DNA of 62,328 nt from Levilactobacillus namurensis DSM 19117 (GCF_001434785.1 NZ_AZDT01000053.1:1-62328), one strand, 5' to 3'. Positions 42,128 to 51,869 are shown, counted from the first letter of the stretch. The notes: generated from the sequence alone by a model not told the origin. Numbers and translations: made by a program.

Positions 42128-42919
42128 ATGGCACCGAATATGCGTGACGGCTGGCAACTTTATCCACTAGGTGGCAATACCGGAACAGCGTATATGGGCA
42201 CCAAGGCTTCTCAGAAAGTCTTTTTGAAGCAGAATGCGTCACCGTTTTTGGCCGCTCTTTCGGTTGAAGGCATCACGCCCCGGTTAGTCTGGACCAAGCG
42301 TCTGGCAAGTGGGGACGTGATGACGGCTCAAGAATGGTTGAACGGCCGAACCTTACGGCGGGGTGAGATGCGTGAAGAGCGCGTTGCCCGGTTGCTTCAT
42401 CGCGTGCACCATTCGCAATTACTCCATGACATGTTGAACAAAGTCGGCGGCCGGTCTACGACGCCCGCCCAGTTATTGAACCGTTTGGCGCCAACCTTAG
42501 CGTTGACGTTGCGCCAACACCCGCTGATTCAACGGGCGTTACAAGCCTTAGAAGCGGAACAACCCCAACTGCCCACGACTGCGTACGAAGTTTGTCATGG
42601 TGATTTGAATCATAAGAATTGGTTGCTCTCGGAGCGCCAACGACTTTACTTGGTCGATTGGGACGCCGCAACCTTTGCGGATCCGGCGTTTGACCTAGGG
42701 GCGTTATTATGTGAGTACGTCCCGTTAGAGGAGTGGCAACGGTGGCTCCAAGATTACGGAGAACAGGTGACCGACGAGCTGACCAGTCGAGTGAATTGGT
42801 ACGCCCGGGTTCACTGCATTACCGTGATTGCGGAGAGTTATCGTCAGTCGCGTTTTCAAATTATGAATCAACATTTAATCTTACTCGAAAAGCTGACGCG
42901 TGAGTCAGTGCATGATTAA
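42128..42919 (+). CDS. ccrZ: CcrZ/YtmP-type kinase
   Basis: This 263-aa aminoglycoside-phosphotransferase-fold kinase has the catalytic loop CHGDLNHKNW (H157, D159, N164) and metal site VDWD (D177, D179). It matches YtmP, named CcrZ in Streptococcus pneumoniae, where it binds FtsZ and times DnaA-driven replication. A ribosyl-nucleoside kinase activity has been described. Placement before trmB is conserved. AAAGGGG precedes the ATG by 7 nt. Confidence 0.88.
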   Translation: MAPNMRDGWQLYPLGGNTGTAYMGTKASQKVFLKQNASPFLAALSVEGITPRLVWTKRLASGDVMTAQEWLNGRTLRRGEMREERVARLLHRVHHSQLLHDMLNKVGGRSTTPAQLLNRLAPTLALTLRQHPLIQRALQALEAEQPQLPTTAYEVCHGDLNHKNWLLSERQRLYLVDWDAATFADPAFDLGALLCEYVPLEEWQRWLQDYGEQVTDELTSRVNWYARVHCITVIAESYRQSRFQIMNQHLILLEKLTRESVHD

Positions 42920-42924
42920 CTAGG

Positions 42925-42959
42925 ACGGCGGGTCGGGAGCCTTACTTCCAACCCGCCGT
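42925..42959 (+). promoter_or_regulatory. Hairpin between ccrZ and trmB
   Basis: ACGGCGGGT (42925-42933) and ACCCGCCGT (42951-42959) form a perfect 9-bp stem but no T-run follows. It may stabilise or process the mRNA rather than end it. Confidence 0.45.
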
Positions 42960-42984
42960 TCGTCATATTAAGGAGGAATATACC

Positions 42985-43638
42985 ATGCGTGTACGTAACA
43001 AGCCTTGGGCCAAGGACTACCTGGCCGCCCACGAAGACCTTTTGGTCATGGAACCGGAAAGCCTGAAGGGCAACTGGCAGAGCCGCTTCCCTAAAGCCCA
43101 GCCGCTAAATATTGAGATTGGGACGGGGAAGGGCCAGTTCATCGTTGAGATGGCCCGTCAGCACCCGGAACGCAACTTTATCGGCATCGAAATTCAGACG
43201 TCCGTGATTGCGGTCGCGTTGAAGAAGGTGGTGGCCAGCGAACTGACCAACATCCAAATGGTCCATACGGATGGCGAAGCCGTGAATACGCTCTTCAATC
43301 CGGGAGAGGTTGCGGGCCTGTTCTTAAACTTCTCCGATCCGTGGCCTAAGAAGCGGCACGCTAAGCGGCGGTTGACGTCACCGGTCTTTTTGGCCCACTA
43401 TCAAGACGTCCTGCAACCGGGTGGCCAGCTGCAATTCAAGACAGATAACCGGGGATTGTTCGAATACTCACTGCAGAGCCTAAACAATTTCCCAATGGTC
43501 TTCGACGGGGTCTGGTTAGACCTACACCAAGCTACGGATGGCGTGGAAGATATTCAGACGGAATATGAACAAAAATTCTCCGCGAAGGGGCCCATCTACC
43601 AAGTGATCGCCCACTTCCCAGAAGAACCGATTAACTAG
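42985..43638 (+). CDS. trmB: tRNA (guanine-N7-)-methyltransferase
   Basis: TrmB methylates G46 in the variable loop of many tRNAs using SAM. The 217-aa product has the SAM motif IEIGTGKGQFIVEMA (near 35-49), then FIGIEIQ, and the family block LNFSDPWPKKRHAKRRLT with the tRNA-contact residues. Length is normal. AAGGAGG precedes the ATG. It lies 65 bp after ccrZ. Confidence 0.96.
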   Translation: MRVRNKPWAKDYLAAHEDLLVMEPESLKGNWQSRFPKAQPLNIEIGTGKGQFIVEMARQHPERNFIGIEIQTSVIAVALKKVVASELTNIQMVHTDGEAVNTLFNPGEVAGLFLNFSDPWPKKRHAKRRLTSPVFLAHYQDVLQPGGQLQFKTDNRGLFEYSLQSLNNFPMVFDGVWLDLHQATDGVEDIQTEYEQKFSAKGPIYQVIAHFPEEPIN

Positions 43639-43645
43639 CACGTTG

Positions 43646-43674
43646 AGCTCAGACCAAGCGTCTGGGCTTTTTTT
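43646..43674 (+). terminator. trmB terminator
   Basis: AGCTCAGA and TCTGGGCT pair (one T-G), followed by T7. Confidence 0.82.
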
Positions 43675-43735
43675 GATGCGTGTGAAAAAAATGGGTGACG
43701 GGTTGCGGAGCCTTTAACTAAAGGGGGACGGGGAG

Positions 43736-44833
43736 ATGTTAGTCGCGGAAGTGCAACGTCAGTTGGTGGATGCTCGGGTGGCGGATCGGCAGACGGCCTA
43801 TCATTGTCCGGCCTGCCACGCCCCGGTTCGCTTGCACCGGGGACGCCAGGTGCCCCCGTACTTTGCCCACCTCCCGCAAGCGACGTGTGGGGTCAGTAGC
43901 GAAGGAGAGACCCCGGAGCATCTCCGGGGAAAACGCCAACTGGCGGCGTTCTTTCGCCCTTGGGGTCCGGCCACACTAGAGCGGGTGCTACCGACGATTC
44001 ACCAGCGCGCGGACGTCTGGATTGGGCACCAGGCACAGCCCGTGGCCGTGGAGTTTCAATGCAGTCCCTTAGCGCTTGAGGCCGTCGCCCAGCGTACGGC
44101 GGGATACCGGCAACTGGGCGTCTACCCGTTGTGGCTCTTAGGCCACCGGTACCGGCGGCAACGACTGAATTGGCGCTTGATTGAGCGTTTCGCCAGTTGG
44201 TTGCCGCAATGGGGCTTGTGCCTATTGTTTTGGGATGTCCGGCGCGCCTGCTTGGTGGTTCGGCACCATCTGCGGCAAGATGCCGTGGGACGCTACTGGG
44301 GTGGCCAACGACGAGTCGGTAACTGGACGCAATTTCTCTTGGGGGCCACGCCGCCAATGGCACGACCGGTCCTGGACGACCACCGGCTTCGCTTACAGTG
44401 GACCCGCGGGTTGCAGCGTCAGGCGCCCCAACTGCGACTGATTCAAGAACAGCTCTATCTGACGGGCCACCACTTGGCCGGCTTCCCAGACGTCTTAGCG
44501 ACAACTCAATCGACGGCACCAGTCTTTGGCCAGGGCCTATTACTTTGGCGGATCGTAATGGGGGCGTGGCTTTTTCGGGGGAGACCTGAAATCACGGTAG
44601 CCGAGGTTCGAACGCTCAGCCGCCGCGCCTACGAGTTGGTGGGTGGTCACGCCCACGGGGTTCGTTTTCAAGCCGACCACGTGCTCACGAGCGCCCAAGA
44701 CCAGTTACTAGCCGACCTAGTGGCCGGAAGGTATCTGGCCTTGAGCGCGCAAGGCTGGCGGGTCCGGCAGGCGCCGCGGTGGTTTCGCGACTATGCCGAT
44801 TGGTTAAAAAATCATGAGAAAATTAAATTTTGA
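43736..44833 (+). CDS. coiA: Competence protein CoiA
   Basis: CoiA is a competence-induced nuclease-like protein used in transformation recombination. The 365-aa product has a zinc-finger-like N-terminus with CPAC (C24, C27) and PYFAH, then a PD-(D/E)xK-type core with D93 and VEFQ (E106, Q108). A variable C-terminal part follows. GGGGGA lies upstream of the ATG, with little else between trmB and it. The frame is intact, which suggests retained transformation ability. It is followed by pepF, as in B. subtilis. Confidence 0.9.
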   Translation: MLVAEVQRQLVDARVADRQTAYHCPACHAPVRLHRGRQVPPYFAHLPQATCGVSSEGETPEHLRGKRQLAAFFRPWGPATLERVLPTIHQRADVWIGHQAQPVAVEFQCSPLALEAVAQRTAGYRQLGVYPLWLLGHRYRRQRLNWRLIERFASWLPQWGLCLLFWDVRRACLVVRHHLRQDAVGRYWGGQRRVGNWTQFLLGATPPMARPVLDDHRLRLQWTRGLQRQAPQLRLIQEQLYLTGHHLAGFPDVLATTQSTAPVFGQGLLLWRIVMGAWLFRGRPEITVAEVRTLSRRAYELVGGHAHGVRFQADHVLTSAQDQLLADLVAGRYLALSAQGWRVRQAPRWFRDYADWLKNHEKIKF

Positions 44834-44897
44834 AAAGGATTTTTGCTGGGGAAAGTGCTAAACTGGCACTAGATAACTTTTAAGGAGATGCAAGTAG

Positions 44898-46712
44898 ATG
44901 CGACAAATTCCTCAACGGTCCGCAGTGCCAACCGAGTTGACCTGGGATCTCACATCAATTTATCCGAATGATGCGGCGTTTAGCCAAGCATTAGTCGACA
45001 TTCAAAAGCTGGCTGATGAAACGGCCCAGCTTAAGGGACAGTTAGCCCAGAGCGGAGCCGACTTGTACCGAGTCACCACGGCGATCTTTAGCCTGTACCG
45101 GCAACTAGAGAAGGCGGAAGTCTATGCGTCGATGAAGAACGACCAGGATACGGGTAACGCGACCTATCAAGGTTTTGACGATCAGGTCGGCAGCTTACTA
45201 GCCAAAGTCGGAACGGCGATTGCGTGGTTTGAACCAGAAGTTCTAGCTTTGACGCCGGAGGACTTACAGGCGTTGATTGATGCGGAGCCGAAGTTGGCTG
45301 CGTACCAGCACTACTTCGACGTTTTGAGCCGGGAACGGCCCCATACCTTGTCGGAGTCCGAGGAGCGTCTCTTAGCTGGTGCCGGGGATGTCTTGGACGC
45401 CTCAGCGCGGACCTTCGGGGTGCTGTCGAACGCGGACTTGAAGTTCCCCGTGGTCCAAGATGAAGACGGGAACGACGTACGCTTGTCCGAAGGGCTCTAC
45501 GGCGTTTTGTTGGAGTCAGTAAAGCCCGCGGTGCGTGAACAGGCCTTTAAGGCGTTGTACAGCGTCTTCCAGCAGTTCCGGCATACGTTTGCGGCCACGT
45601 TATCCAGTGAGGTCAAGAAGAACAATTATCTGGCACACGTGCGGCACTATGCCAGTGCCCGGGAAGCGGCCATGAGTGCGAACACGATTCCAGCGGTGGT
45701 CTACGATACGCTGGTCAAGACCGTTAACCAGCACTTGGGGTCGTTACACGACTACGTGGCACTTCGCAAGGAGCTGTTAGGGTTACCTGAATTGCACATG
45801 TATGATCTGTATACACCGATTACGGGGGAACCCAGCCTGAAGTACACCTATCCGGAGGCCCAACAGGAGGCGTTAAAGGCCTTAGCCGTACTGGGTCCCG
45901 ATTACGTGGCGAACGTTCAGAAGATGTTCGATACCCGGGCCATCGACGTGGTCGAGAACCAGGGGAAGCGCACGGGGGCGTACTCTGGTGGGATGTACGA
46001 TACCAAGCCGTACATCTTGTTGAACTGGCAGGATAGTCTGGAGAGCCTGTACACGCTGGTCCACGAGATGGGCCACAGTATGCACAGCCACTATACCCGG
46101 ACCAATCAGCCTTACCAGTATGGGGATTACTCCATTTTCGTCGCCGAAATTGCGTCGACCACGAATGAAAACCTCTTAACGGATTACTTATTGAAGACCC
46201 AAAAGGATCCTAAGGTCCGGGCATTCATCCTGAACCACTACCTGGATGGGTTCAAGGGGACCGTCTACCGGCAGACCCAGTTTGCGGAATTCGAAGACTA
46301 CATCCACCGGCAAGCGGATGCGGGTCAATCCCTGACCGCCGACTTCATGAGTGACTTCTACGGGAAGCTGAACGCGCGGTATTACGGTGACGCGGTGATT
46401 TCCGATCCGCAAATTGCGGATGAATGGACGCGCATTCCCCACTTCTACTACAACTATTACGTTTACCAGTACGCGACGGGCTTTGCCGCAGCCACCACGC
46501 TAGCGGGACGGATCCTGAGTGGCGACCCAGCTAAGCGGGATGCCTACCTGGGCTACCTTAAAGCCGGGAAGTCGGACTTGCCGCTGAACGTGATGCGTCA
46601 AGCAGGGGTGGACATGACCCAACCAGATTACCTGGAGACGGCCTTTAAGACCTTCGACGACCGGTTAGCCGAGTTTAAACAACTGGCGCGTGAGTTGAAG
46701 GCAACGAATTAG
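44898..46712 (+). CDS. pepF: Oligoendopeptidase F
   Basis: This is a 604-aa cytosolic M3 metallopeptidase that cleaves peptides of about 7-17 residues. The zinc site is HEMGHS (near 388-393), with a downstream glutamate in FVAEIASTTNE. Length fits PepF. TTAAGGAGATG lies 7 nt before the ATG. It follows coiA by 64 bp. It likely works with the dipeptidase in peptide use, or in turnover of signal peptides. Confidence 0.94.
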   Translation: MRQIPQRSAVPTELTWDLTSIYPNDAAFSQALVDIQKLADETAQLKGQLAQSGADLYRVTTAIFSLYRQLEKAEVYASMKNDQDTGNATYQGFDDQVGSLLAKVGTAIAWFEPEVLALTPEDLQALIDAEPKLAAYQHYFDVLSRERPHTLSESEERLLAGAGDVLDASARTFGVLSNADLKFPVVQDEDGNDVRLSEGLYGVLLESVKPAVREQAFKALYSVFQQFRHTFAATLSSEVKKNNYLAHVRHYASAREAAMSANTIPAVVYDTLVKTVNQHLGSLHDYVALRKELLGLPELHMYDLYTPITGEPSLKYTYPEAQQEALKALAVLGPDYVANVQKMFDTRAIDVVENQGKRTGAYSGGMYDTKPYILLNWQDSLESLYTLVHEMGHSMHSHYTRTNQPYQYGDYSIFVAEIASTTNENLLTDYLLKTQKDPKVRAFILNHYLDGFKGTVYRQTQFAEFEDYIHRQADAGQSLTADFMSDFYGKLNARYYGDAVISDPQIADEWTRIPHFYYNYYVYQYATGFAAATTLAGRILSGDPAKRDAYLGYLKAGKSDLPLNVMRQAGVDMTQPDYLETAFKTFDDRLAEFKQLARELKATN

Positions 46713-46742
46713 GGCCTGCTTTCCAACCAAACGCTTGCGATG

Positions 46743-46764
46743 GTCATCCGCCTTACCGGACGGC
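46743..46764 (+). repeat. Dispersed 22-bp repeat, copy 2
   Basis: This is the exact reverse complement of 15769-15790, and it contains the core of the tandem repeat at 15271-15327. It lies between pepF and the terminator at 46833. Confidence 0.75.
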
Positions 46765-46832
46765 ACAGTCCCTAGACAACACACTAGATAAAGCACGCAG
46801 GTTGTGGGGCCATTCTCGTGACGTTGTCAATT

Positions 46833-46883
46833 AAAAACGACCGTTTTTTACCGGATCAAGTCCTGGTAAGAAACGGTCGTTTT
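46833..46883. terminator. Bidirectional terminator between pepF and degV
   Basis: A stem pairs AAAAACGACCGTTT with AAACGGTCGTTTT; TTACCGG/CCTGGTAA extend it inward. T-runs lie on both strands. Confidence 0.82.
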
Positions 46884-46914
46884 GTGAACTGAAAGGAATT
46901 AAATAGGTTAGTCG

Positions 46915-47775
46915 CTAAATGCGTTGCCAATCTTGTTGCCAATGGATCCCCATGGTCTTTTCACCGGTGTGAACGCTGATGGCGGGGCCAAGTTGGCTAC
47001 GGGTGACGCGAATGGCGGGGAACTGAGCGGCCAGTTGGGTCTGCCACTGGGCCGCAAGTTCGGGGTGGTTGGCATCGATGATGGTGGCGTGTAGCGGATA
47101 ATCGACCCGTTCTTGGGTGGCCGCGAGTCGGGCGGTCATGTAGCTGAAGGCACGGCGCATAGTCCGGGCTTTGTCAATGGCGATGATTTGCCCCGCGGCA
47201 TTGAACGTTAGAAGGGGCTTAATGTTGAGCAGACTCCCGACTAGAGCGGAGCGGTTGCTTAACCGGCCCGTCCGCGCGAGATGGCGGAGACTGTCGACGG
47301 CGAAGTAGACCTCTTGGGTATCCCGTAACCGTTCAAGGGTGGTGGCAATCGTGGCGGCATCTTGCCCAGCCGCGATGAGGCGCCCAGCTAGGAGGCACAG
47401 GTTGGCCTCGCCGGCACTTGCCATCAGGGAATCGATGGGGTAGACCGTCGCTTTAGTGTAGGTCTGGCAGAACATCTTAAGGTTGCTCATGAACGAGGTG
47501 ATCCCGCTGGAGAGGTGAATCGAAATGATTTGCGTGATGCCTTGGGCCACTAACTGATCGTAGGCCGCTTCAATTTGGCCTAAGGAGACCTGTGCCGTGG
47601 TGGGCAACACCTGGCCATTCTTTAGATAGTCGTAGAATTGGCGGTTAGAGAGGGTAGACTCGGGGTATTGGTGGGCGCCGAGGATCACCGTGATGGGCAG
47701 AACGGTGATGTTGAATTCCTGAATCTGAGCGGGTGTTAAGTAGGAAGCAGTATCGGTCACAATAGCAATTGGCAT
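46915..47775 (-). CDS. DegV family fatty-acid-binding protein
   Basis: This 286-aa protein has the DegV fold. It starts with IAIVTDTASYLTP, and has YPIDSLMASAGEANL and the ligand-site region TGRLSNRSALVGSLLNIKPLL. DegV proteins (FakB type) bind a fatty acid for phosphorylation by FakA. No fakA is near. The ATG at 47775 follows AAAGGGGCG. The frame is open a further 48 bp without support. Confidence 0.9.
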   Translation of the reverse strand: MPIAIVTDTASYLTPAQIQEFNITVLPITVILGAHQYPESTLSNRQFYDYLKNGQVLPTTAQVSLGQIEAAYDQLVAQGITQIISIHLSSGITSFMSNLKMFCQTYTKATVYPIDSLMASAGEANLCLLAGRLIAAGQDAATIATTLERLRDTQEVYFAVDSLRHLARTGRLSNRSALVGSLLNIKPLLTFNAAGQIIAIDKARTMRRAFSYMTARLAATQERVDYPLHATIIDANHPELAAQWQTQLAAQFPAIRVTRSQLGPAISVHTGEKTMGIHWQQDWQRI

Positions 47776-47849
47776 GGATGGTGTCGCCCCTTTACGTTTC
47801 GTAAAATTGAATGGCTTAAGCATACCATAGTCTAAGTTGTTGCGGGCAG

Positions 47850-47874
47850 AAAAAAAGGCCCACCACAGGGGCCG
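47850..47874 (-). terminator. yjbH terminator
   Basis: GGCCC and GGGCC, with flanking A-run, give a short stem and a U7 tail on the minus strand. Confidence 0.75.
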
Positions 47875-47898
47875 GTCTCACCAAGGTTAACGTTTAGA

Positions 47899-48537
47899 TT
47901 AGAGGACGTGCAGGTTGGGGCGATGGTCACCCACTAAAGCAGCAGCTGGTTGATCCAGTTCCCGCATCAGGGAGGCTTTGGTCGCCACGCCTTGGTTTTC
48001 ACAAACGTCGCACAGGGCTTCGTAAGTGACGTCGTTAAGGAGGAGACCGTATTGCGACACATCACAGTTGAAAATCACTGCGGAAGAGGAATGTTCAATC
48101 TTCATTTCGGCAGCGAGTTTTTGGTCGGTCTGGAAAGCTTGTTTGGCCAAGTCAGATTGACAGTCTTCCTGGAACATCTCCAGGTCTAAGCGGCAGTCGC
48201 GAGCGGCCTGCAAGGTTAAGTCCTCGGACAAGGCTTCGTGCCGCGTAATGACTGCGGACTGAAGGTTCAACAGGAATTGGCGACCTTTGCGTTTCCCTTG
48301 GAAGAGCGCCGCTTTGTAAGCTAAGACCGCTTGATAGTAAGTATCGAAGCAGGCATTGCGCTGTTCTAGGGTGGGGTGGGATGAAGCAAGCGCCTGTTCC
48401 ACGATTTGCTGGTTCAAAAGGGGAACGAATTGAAAGGACACTTTCTGATTGAGATGGTCGGCCAACTTCATGATGTTACGTTCGGATCGCATACACCGAG
48501 CGCCCAGTGGGTTGACGAACAAATAAACTTCTAACAC
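47899..48537 (-). CDS. spxH: YjbH/SpxH-type adaptor (DsbA-like fold)
   Basis: This 212-aa thioredoxin/DsbA-superfamily protein matches YjbH (SpxH), which delivers the stress regulator Spx to ClpXP. The N-terminal strand VYLFVNPLGARCMRSE holds only one cysteine of a possible CxxC, so a redox role is doubtful. A further CDVCENQ lies near the C-terminus. GTG 48537 has AGGAGG 7 nt upstream. The place between pepF and relQ matches B. subtilis synteny, which supports the call. Confidence 0.85.
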   Translation of the reverse strand: MLEVYLFVNPLGARCMRSERNIMKLADHLNQKVSFQFVPLLNQQIVEQALASSHPTLEQRNACFDTYYQAVLAYKAALFQGKRKGRQFLLNLQSAVITRHEALSEDLTLQAARDCRLDLEMFQEDCQSDLAKQAFQTDQKLAAEMKIEHSSSAVIFNCDVSQYGLLLNDVTYEALCDVCENQGVATKASLMRELDQPAAALVGDHRPNLHVL

Positions 48538-48876
48538 ATTGCTTCCTCCTAATATCTGTTCTCGCTGGCAATCACCACGGGTTACCATACAAAATCACAA
48601 CACTACTACATTAGCAAAAATTTCAAAAAACGCAATCAGAACGTTTGTTTGCGGTTGAGTGACCGTTCGCAAACGCGATAAGTTTTCTAACGCAACTTAA
48701 TCATGCTACATTTTGCGGGCGAGGTAAAGGCAAACGCCTCATGAAAGTTAATCCAGGCATTTGAGATAAAGTGAGCAAATTTGTCGGGCGGGGGATGAGT
48801 AATTAGATTCAGTTCCTTCCAAAATATGGTAAAATCGAGAAGTGATAACGTGGAATCAAGGTTGGGGGAAAGCGTC

Positions 48877-49518
48877 ATGATTGAAAATTGGGACCAATTT
48901 TTATTGCCTTATCAACAGGCAGTGAGCGAACTCAAGGTGAAGTTGCGGGGGATGCGTAAGCAGTTTGAAAACCGCAACCAACGCTCGCCAATCGAATTCG
49001 TCACCGGACGGGTCAAGCCCGTCCCCAGCATTAAGGAAAAAATGACCCGCCGCCACGTGACCGAGGAACGCTTGGAACAGGATATGCAAGACATTGCAGG
49101 GCTGCGGATCATGTGTCAATTCGTCGAAGACATCTACCAAGTTGTGGATTTGCTCCGAAAACGGACGGATTTGACCATCCTCGAAGAACGCGATTATATT
49201 CATAACGAAAAGCCTAGTGGCTACCGGTCGTACCACATTGTGGTCGAGTACCCGGTGCAATTGGTCACGGGAGAAAAGAAGATTTTAGCTGAGATTCAAG
49301 TCCGGACGTTAGCCATGAATTTCTGGGCGACGATTGAGCACTCGTTAAATTATAAGTACCAAGGTGCCTTTCCGGATGATTTGAGCCGGCGGTTACAACG
49401 GGCCGCCGAAGCCGCCTTTAAGCTGGACACGGAAATGTCCGAAATTCGCGAGGAGATTCAAGAAGCTCAGCATTATTCGCCCCAGGGGCAGGCTGAGAAG
49501 AACTCCCCGCAGAAATAG
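48877..49518 (+). CDS. relQ: Small alarmone synthetase RelQ
   Basis: This 213-aa single-domain enzyme makes (p)ppGpp from ATP and GDP/GTP, and lacks the hydrolase and regulatory domains of Rel. Visible are GRVKPVPSIKEKM, DIAGLRIMCQF, GYRSYHIVVEYP and the catalytic EIQVRTLAMNFWATIEHSL. It is YjbM/SasB type. ATG 48877 follows GGGGGAAAG. It leads the relQ-nadK-rluD-type operon; nadK starts 12 bp after its end. Confidence 0.94.
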   Translation: MIENWDQFLLPYQQAVSELKVKLRGMRKQFENRNQRSPIEFVTGRVKPVPSIKEKMTRRHVTEERLEQDMQDIAGLRIMCQFVEDIYQVVDLLRKRTDLTILEERDYIHNEKPSGYRSYHIVVEYPVQLVTGEKKILAEIQVRTLAMNFWATIEHSLNYKYQGAFPDDLSRRLQRAAEAAFKLDTEMSEIREEIQEAQHYSPQGQAEKNSPQK

Positions 49519-49530
49519 GGAAGAATGTTT

Positions 49531-50334
49531 ATGAAAGTTTCCATTTTTAGTAATAATGGGCAGTCGTCCCGAAAAGTGGCCACGGCCCTGCACCGCGGGT
49601 TAACTGCCGCGGGGATTACCATCGATAGTCTCAACCCGGACATCGTGGTCACGGTTGGTGGCGATGGGACCCTGTTATCGGCGTTCCACCACTATAACGA
49701 CCGACTAGATAAAGTCCGGTTCGTGGGGATCCATACGGGTCACTTGGGCTTCTACACGGATTGGCGGGACTATGAGGTCAACGACCTGATTCAGAGTCTG
49801 ATTCGCGACAACCGACAGAGCGTCAGTTACCCGTTACTGAACATCGAAGTGGAATACGCGGACGGAACCCATTCGGATCAAGCGTTGGCCCTCAACGAGT
49901 CGACCATTAAGAAGGTCTCAGGGACCATGGTGGCCGACGTTTATATTAAAGGGGAACTCTTCGAGAGCTTTCGGGGTGACGGGCTGTGCATCTCCACCCC
50001 GACCGGCTCCACGGCCTATAACAAGTCCGTGGGTGGTGCGGTCCTGAACCCGCGGTTTAACGCGATTCAGATGGCCGAAATCGCATCGATCAATAATCTG
50101 GTCTTTCGGACGTTAGGGTCCCCGTTGATTATTCCGGCGGACGAGTGGATTCGTATTGAACCCGCCGAAGCGACCGATAACGTCTTGATGTGTGACCAAT
50201 TAAGCATCGAAGGACGGCCCATTAAGGCCATCTCTTACCGGATTGCGCGCCAACGGATCGCGTTTGCGGAGTACCGGCACACCCACTTCTGGCAGCGGGT
50301 CGAGTCATCGTTTATTGGGAGAGAAGCCCGATGA
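49531..50334 (+). CDS. nadK: NAD kinase
   Basis: NAD kinase makes NADP+ and so sets the NADPH pool. The 267-aa product has GGDGT (43-47), the NE motif in [10 protein letters not shown], and [24 protein letters not shown] lies 8 nt before ATG 49531; the ATG at 49525 is too close. It overlaps the pseudouridine synthase gene by 4 bp, so translation is coupled. Confidence 0.95.
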   Translation: MKVSIFSNNGQSSRKVATALHRGLTAAGITIDSLNPDIVVTVGGDGTLLSAFHHYNDRLDKVRFVGIHTGHLGFYTDWRDYEVNDLIQSLIRDNRQSVSYPLLNIEVEYADGTHSDQALALNESTIKKVSGTMVADVYIKGELFESFRGDGLCISTPTGSTAYNKSVGGAVLNPRFNAIQMAEIASINNLVFRTLGSPLIIPADEWIRIEPAEATDNVLMCDQLSIEGRPIKAISYRIARQRIAFAEYRHTHFWQRVESSFIGREAR

Positions 50335-51230
50335 CGGCCTTTGAGTGGCAAGTGACGGGAACGGCCCCGGAGCACGTCCGGACGGTCTTAATGGCCCACG
50401 GGGTAACGCGCACCTACCTGAAGCAAGTCAAGTTCCACGGTGGGGTGGTCACGTTGGATGGCCAGCCAGTGCGCGTGATCGCCATGGCACGGCCAGGACA
50501 GACGGTGGGGCTACAGTTGCCGCCAGAGCAGCCCAACGCCCACGTCGCCGTTTCCTTTGGTCCGCTAGACATCCTGTACGAAGACGCTCACTTCTTGGTG
50601 GTCAATAAGCCCGCTAAGATGGCGTCGGTCCCGTCGCACCTCTACCCGGACGATACCTTGGCCAATCGTGTGAAGGGGCACCTGATTCAGATTGGGGCCC
50701 CCAGTACCGTGACCCACATCGTCACGCGGTTGGACCGGGAGACCAGTGGGGCCGTGTTGTTTGCCAAACACCACTTCGCGCATTCCATCCTAGATAAGCA
50801 GTTGAAGCTGGGACAATTGGATAAACGCTACGTGGCCGTCGCGCAAGGACGGGTACGGCCGACCCACCAATTGGTGGAGTTGCCGATCGGCCGGGCGGCG
50901 GATTCGTTCATTAAGCGTTGCGTGCGGCCGGATGGTCGCGCAGCGCAGACGGAGCTGTGGGTTCGGCGACAATCGGCGACGGCGAGTCTGTTAGCCGTGA
51001 AGTTGCATACGGGCCGGACGCATCAGATTCGGGTCCACTGTCAAGCCATTGGCCATCCGCTCTTGGGCGATTGGCTTTACGGCCGGCAATCGAATCCTTG
51101 GATTCACCGGCAGGCGCTTCATTGTGCGCGCCTACGGTTCTACCAGCCGTTCTTGGAACGCTGGATTACCTGTTACGCGCCGTTGCCCGCTGATATGGCC
51201 CGGGTCATTGCGCACGAACATTTAAATTAA
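50331..51230 (+). CDS. RluA/RluD family pseudouridine synthase
   Basis: This 299-aa enzyme isomerises uridine to pseudouridine in rRNA (or tRNA). The catalytic aspartate is D135 in [12 protein letters not shown]. An N-terminal S4-like region (about 1-65) and [13 protein letters not shown] are present. It corresponds to YjbO in B. subtilis order. The target site cannot be read. It is the last gene of the relQ operon and ends at a 12-bp terminator stem. Confidence 0.92.
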   Translation: MTAFEWQVTGTAPEHVRTVLMAHGVTRTYLKQVKFHGGVVTLDGQPVRVIAMARPGQTVGLQLPPEQPNAHVAVSFGPLDILYEDAHFLVVNKPAKMASVPSHLYPDDTLANRVKGHLIQIGAPSTVTHIVTRLDRETSGAVLFAKHHFAHSILDKQLKLGQLDKRYVAVAQGRVRPTHQLVELPIGRAADSFIKRCVRPDGRAAQTELWVRRQSATASLLAVKLHTGRTHQIRVHCQAIGHPLLGDWLYGRQSNPWIHRQALHCARLRFYQPFLERWITCYAPLPADMARVIAHEHLN

Positions 51231-51237
51231 TAGCTGG

Positions 51238-51275
51238 AAATCGTTTGTCGGTGAGGGCAGACGATTTTTTGTTTT
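51238..51275 (+). terminator. relQ operon terminator
   Basis: AAATCGTTTGTC pairs with GGCAGACGATTT over 12 positions (G-T pairs), followed by T-runs. Confidence 0.85.
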
Positions 51276-51464
51276 TTGCGCGATTCGTCGAAGTCGGCTG
51301 GGGGCTGGTAAATAAGGTCACGACCAAAACCAAGCGTGGTCGCTGTTGTCTGGAATCGGTGTCCCGTAGACTTAATGCTGAACGTTGACCCATTAAGGGG
51401 TCAATTGAATTGAGACGCATTGAATTCGGGGAACTAGGTCGACTGACTCTTGGGGGGAATCAGG

Positions 51465-51869
51465 ATGGAAAAACAGCGACGACTATTAATTGAGATTACA
51501 AAGACACTGTGTGGCTTACCGGACAGTCAAGGGTACTTGGACGGGGCACCACAGCCGGCAGTGGTGACGCGATTGCGACAGTACCAGGCCGCAGGCTATC
51601 AGGTGGTGCTCTTCACTTCGCGGCAGATGCAGACCAGTGACGGGAACTTAGAACGACTGAATCGCTACACCGCGCGGAACACCATGAAGTGGCTCCGTCG
51701 GCATCAGGTGCCGTATGATCGGTTATTGTTCGGCAAGCCGTGGGCGGGACAGGGCGATTACGATATCGATGATCGGGTCCTACACCCCGGTGAGTTTCTT
51801 CAAAAGACACCGGCGGAGTTACTGCAGTTGGTTGCGCAACGGCGACAGGCCGTGGGCGCTGCATGGTAG
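51465..51869 (+). CDS. HAD-like protein lacking catalytic aspartates
   Basis: This 134-aa protein follows the fold of small HAD phosphatases of the capsule-biosynthesis type. It has FTSRQMQTSDGN (50-61), KWLRRHQVPYDRLLFGKPW (75-93) and DYDIDD (98-103). The first motif, normally DxDGT, reads IEITKTLC (9-16), so the nucleophile and acid/base aspartates are E10 and T12. It is probably not a phosphatase and may bind or regulate. GGGGGA lies 6 nt before ATG 51465; the frame starts with TTG at 51450. Alone, with its own terminator. Confidence 0.7.
   Translation: MEKQRRLLIEITKTLCGLPDSQGYLDGAPQPAVVTRLRQYQAAGYQVVLFTSRQMQTSDGNLERLNRYTARNTMKWLRRHQVPYDRLLFGKPWAGQGDYDIDDRVLHPGEFLQKTPAELLQLVAQRRQAVGAAW

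Noticed and set aside
43893-44519. 208-codon antisense frame within coiA
   Set aside because: It is an Arg/Pro/Ser-rich antisense shadow of coiA; the coiA frame has domain motifs and a ribosome-binding site.
44834-44897. Terminator between coiA and pepF
   Set aside because: No stem with T-run was found; read-through into pepF remains possible.
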